Both the position numbers and the translations under genes were made by a program. Below, piece after piece: positions 61,027-64,000 of a stretch of DNA of 64,000 bases (positions are counted from its first letter, which is position 1; each line of letters starts with the position of its first letter). The notes under the pieces were generated by a model. It did not search any database, was not told where the DNA came from, and worked only from the letters and a program-made list of their open reading frames with translations. The DNA is from Duganella sp. BJB480. Lineage in GTDB: Bacteria; Pseudomonadota; Gammaproteobacteria; Burkholderiales; Burkholderiaceae_D. Location: NCBI GenBank assembly GCA_003416985.1, contig QVIN01000008.1, positions 186,001-250,000 of the forward strand, written 5' to 3'.

Positions 61027-64000
61027 TCAATGCTTGACGGTGTTCACCGCTTTCAGTGGTACGGCGTGCACACCCGGGGCGGGCGGCACGTCGCCGGCGG
61101 CCAGTTCGTCGTCGCTCATCGGGCCGGTGCCGCTGTACTTGTCGAGGAACAGGTAGATGACCGGCGTGATGTACAGCGTGATCACCTGCGAGAAGATCAG
61201 GCCGCCGACCACGGCCAGGCCCAGCGGCTGGCGCAGCTCGGCGCCGGCGCCCAGGCCCAGCGCGATCGGCAAGGCGCCCATCAGCGCGGCCATGGTGGTC
61301 ATCATGATCGGGCGGAAGCGCAGCACGCAGGCTTCGCGGATCGCCTCGGCCGGCGTGCGGCCCTCGTTGCGCTGCACGTGCAGCGCGAAGTCGATCATCA
61401 TGATGGCGTTCTTCTTGACGATACCGATCAGCATCAGGATGCCGATGATGGCGATCATCGTCAGGTCCAGGTTGAACAGCCGCAAGGTCAGCAAGGCGCC
61501 CACGGCGGCCGACGGCAGGCCGGCCAAGATGGTCAGCGGGTGGATGTAGCTCTCGTACAGCACGCCCAGCAGCACGTAGATCACGCCCAGCGCGGCGATG
61601 ATCAGGATCAGCTGGCTGCCCTGCGAGCTCTGGAACACGGCCGCGTCGCCGCCGTAGTTGGTGATGATGGACGGCGGCAGGTGCATGTCGGCCCCCATCT
61701 GGTCGATCTTGGCGGTGGCCTTGCCCAGCGGGACGTCCGGCGCCAGGTTGAACGACAGCGTGATCGCCTGCAGCTGGCCCTGGTGGTTGACGGCGGTCGG
61801 GCCGATGGTGCGCTCGACCGTGGCAAAGCTCGACAGCTGCACCAGGTTGCCGCTCTTGTTGCGCACCGAGATGCGGGTCAGCGCGTCGTCGAACTGGCGG
61901 TCGGCGGTGGCCGCCTCCAGGATCACGTAGTAGCTGGCGGCCGGCGAGTAGATGGTCGACACCTGCCGTTCGCCAAAGGCCAGGTAGAGCGCGGTGCGGA
62001 TGTCGCCGATGGCCACGCCGAGGTTGTTGGCCTTGTCGCGGTCGATCTTCAGCGAGGCTTGCAGGCCCTTGTTCTGCGAATCGCTGGTGACGTCGCGGAA
62101 GTCGGGATCGGCGCGCAGCTGGTCCAGATACTTTTGCGCCCAGTCGTTGAGCGCGCCGGGGCTGACCGATTGCAGCGTGTACTGGTAGCGGCTCTTGGAC
62201 TGGCGGCCGCCCAGCTGCAGGTTCTGCACCGGGCTCAGGTAGACGGAGATGCCGGCCACCGACTTGGTGGCCTTGCGCAGGCTGTCTAGCACCTGCGGCA
62301 TCTTCTGGCGCTGGTCGCGCGGCTTGAGCACCAGGAACATGCGGCCGCTGTTGCCGCCGCCGACGAACGAGGTCACGTCCTGCACGTTGGGGTCGGCCTT
62401 GATGACGGCCGCCACGCGCTCCTGCAGGTCCATCAGCGAGGACGAGGAGATGTCCTCCGAGGCCTCGGTGTTGACGCGGATCTGGCCCAGGTCCTCCTCG
62501 GGGAAGAAGCCTTTCGGGATGGTCACGTACAGCACCGCCGTCAGCGCGAAGGTGCCGATGGCCGCCAGCAGCACGATGTAGCGGTGGTGCAGCGCGATGT
62601 CGAGCGTGCGGACGTAGCCGTTGCGCAGCGCGGTGAAGCCGGTCTCGAACCAGCGGCCGATGAAGCCGCCCTTGTCGTGCTCGGGATCGATGGCGTCGGC
62701 CGGCAGCAGGCGGCTGGCCAGCATCGGCACCAGCATCAGCGACACCGCCGCCGACACCAGCACCGACAGCGCCACCACCACGGCGAATTCATGGAACATC
62801 AAGCCGATCACGCCGGGCATGAAGAAGATCGGGATGAACACGGCCACCAGCGAGACCGAGATCGAGATGATGGTGAAGCCCATCTCCTTGGCGCCCACCA
62901 GCGAGGCCTGCAGCGGCTTCTTGCCGAGCTCGATGTGGCGCACGATGTTCTCCAGCACCACGATGGCGTCGTCCACCACCAGGCCGACCGCGAGCGTGAT
63001 GCCGAGCAGGGAGACGTTGTCGAGGCTGTAGCCGAAGGCGTACAGCAAGGCCAGCGCGCCCAGCAGCGAGATCGGCATCGTGATGGCCGGGATGAAGGTG
63101 GCGGCTGCGCGGCGCAGGAACAGGAAGATCACCAGCACCACCAGGAAGATGGTCAGCAGCAGGGTCAGGTTGACGTCGTGGATGGCTTCGCGGATCGACA
63201 CCGAGCGGTCGTTGACCAGGTTGATGTTGATCGAGGCCGGCAACTGGTTCTTGAAGCGCGGCAGCAGGCGGCGCACGCCGTCGACCACCTGCACGGTGTT
63301 GGCGTCCGGCTGGCGCTGCACCAGCAGCACGATGGAGCGCTCGCCGTTGTAGCTGCCGGCGGTCTTGACCGACTGGAAGCTGTCCTCCACCGTCGCCACG
63401 TCCTTCAGGCGCACCGGCTGGCCGTTGCGCTGGGCGACGATCAGCTCGGCGAACTCGGAGGCCTTCATCAGCTGGGCGTTGCCCTGGATGGTCAAGGTCT
63501 GGCTCGGGCCGTCGAGGATGCCCAGCGGGGTGTTGGCGTTGGCCGACTTGATCGCCTGCTGCAATTCGTCCAGCGTCAGGTTGCGGGCGTTCATCAGCTC
63601 GGACTTGGCGCGCACGCGCACGGCGAAACGCTTCTGGCCGTTGACGCTGACCTGGGCCACGCCAGGCAGCGTCGACAGGCTGGGGGCGATCAGGTTCTCG
63701 GCGTAGTCGTTCAGCTCGGCCAAGGTCAACGACGGCGAGTTCATCGTCATGAACAGCACCGGCGCGTCGGCCGGGTTGACCTTGCGGTAGGACGGCAGGT
63801 CGGTCATCTCGATCGGCAACTGGCGCTGGGCGCGCAGCAGCGCCGCCTGCACGTCCACCGCCGCCTCGTTGACGTTGACGCTGGGGTCGAACTCCAAGGT
63901 CAGCGAGGAATTTCCCAGCGTGTTGGTGGAGGTGATCAGCGACAGGCCGGCGATGGTGGAGAACTGCTTCTCCAGCGGCAGCGCGACGGACGAGGCCATC
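61027..64000 (-). CDS. RND multidrug efflux permease (HAE-1, MdtB/MdtC-like), N-terminus beyond the window
   Basis: About 990 residues are present; some 40 N-terminal residues lie right of 64000. The segment starts SVALPLEKQFSTIAGLSLIT in the first porter loop. Two sets of six membrane helices and two large porter domains are visible. The proton-relay aspartates lie in LAVGLVVDDAIVVLENIVRH. IPIFFMPGVIGLMFHEFAVV and the second-half FNLDLTMIAIIGILMLIGIV are family blocks. It exports lipophilic drugs or bile-like compounds with an adaptor and outer-membrane channel outside the window. The motif set is closer to MdtB/MdtC than to AcrB, judged by eye. Confidence 0.93.
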   Translation of the reverse strand, partial: MASSVALPLEKQFSTIAGLSLITSTNTLGNSSLTLEFDPSVNVNEAAVDVQAALLRAQRQLPIEMTDLPSYRKVNPADAPVLFMTMNSPSLTLAELNDYAENLIAPSLSTLPGVAQVSVNGQKRFAVRVRAKSELMNARNLTLDELQQAIKSANANTPLGILDGPSQTLTIQGNAQLMKASEFAELIVAQRNGQPVRLKDVATVEDSFQSVKTAGSYNGERSIVLLVQRQPDANTVQVVDGVRRLLPRFKNQLPASININLVNDRSVSIREAIHDVNLTLLLTIFLVVLVIFLFLRRAAATFIPAITMPISLLGALALLYAFGYSLDNVSLLGITLAVGLVVDDAIVVLENIVRHIELGKKPLQASLVGAKEMGFTIISISVSLVAVFIPIFFMPGVIGLMFHEFAVVVALSVLVSAAVSLMLVPMLASRLLPADAIDPEHDKGGFIGRWFETGFTALRNGYVRTLDIALHHRYIVLLAAIGTFALTAVLYVTIPKGFFPEEDLGQIRVNTEASEDISSSSLMDLQERVAAVIKADPNVQDVTSFVGGGNSGRMFLVLKPRDQRQKMPQVLDSLRKATKSVAGISVYLSPVQNLQLGGRQSKSRYQYTLQSVSPGALNDWAQKYLDQLRADPDFRDVTSDSQNKGLQASLKIDRDKANNLGVAIGDIRTALYLAFGERQVSTIYSPAASYYVILEAATADRQFDDALTRISVRNKSGNLVQLSSFATVERTIGPTAVNHQGQLQAITLSFNLAPDVPLGKATAKIDQMGADMHLPPSIITNYGGDAAVFQSSQGSQLILIIAALGVIYVLLGVLYESYIHPLTILAGLPSAAVGALLTLRLFNLDLTMIAIIGILMLIGIVKKNAIMMIDFALHVQRNEGRTPAEAIREACVLRFRPIMMTTMAALMGALPIALGLGAGAELRQPLGLAVVGGLIFSQVITLYITPVIYLFLDKYSGTGPMSDDELAAGDVPPAPGVHAVPLKAVNTVKH

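Overview
The window comes from a GC-rich betaproteobacterium, most likely an Oxalobacteraceae member (Massilia, Duganella or Janthinobacterium type). This is inferred from gene order and protein flavour, not from a database search. Several gene neighbourhoods are typical of Burkholderiales: lolB-ispE-tRNA-Gln-prs-rplY-pth, pilMNOPQ-aroK-aroB-dgt divergent from mrcA, cyaY/lptM-lysA, and a System II cytochrome c maturation block (ccsA-resB-cytochrome c4) divergent from engB-hemB.

Layout. 1-1286: the edge of a Crp/Fnr regulator, a tiny ORF and an exported SnoaL-like protein. 1287-6433: a decayed island with a scrap of a RepA-like AAA ATPase, a ribbon-helix-helix protein and a crippled type I restriction-modification locus. 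In that locus hsdM has lost its catalytic centre and its frame, and hsdS is fused in frame to an N-terminally truncated hsdR. 6476-18183: ychF, two adjoining pseudogenes, an MFS transporter, a DUF885 metallopeptidase-like protein, a DUF2339/DUF3999 membrane pair and an M20 amidohydrolase. This block separates ychF from pth, which are often close together. 18184-24256: the pth-rplY-prs-tRNA-Gln-ispE-lolB-TPR lipoprotein series, all on the minus strand. 24403-28322: mutM, a dynamin-like GTPase and mutY as one repair operon. 28319-38954: a minus-strand run from pilM through pilQ, an Ig-like lipoprotein, a fused AroK-AroB protein, dgt and a small coiled-coil protein. 39292-43951: mrcA, a small exported protein, cyaY, lptM and lysA. 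44003-52685: an Rpn-type nuclease, msrQ/msrP, cytochrome c maturation, cytochrome c4, engB and hemB. 52785-57869: a four-gene ABC efflux operon with three adaptor modules. 57963-64000: a TonB-like protein with half a zinc ribbon, an FAD/NAD(P)-binding protein with an operator-like palindrome at its promoter, and an RND efflux pump that runs off the window.

The most unusual non-coding feature is a dispersed hairpin family. A 25-base outer sequence is identical in seven copies at three intergenic loci (about 11.9, 18.1 and 52.7 kb), with one further degenerate copy. The adjacent inner stem differs from locus to locus, yet in each head-to-head pair both arms still match. This suggests a mobile or structurally constrained element. 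Other points for follow-up are the AroKB fusion, the doubled adaptor in the ABC operon, the HsdS-HsdR fusion and the dynamin-like GTPase between two 8-oxoguanine repair genes.
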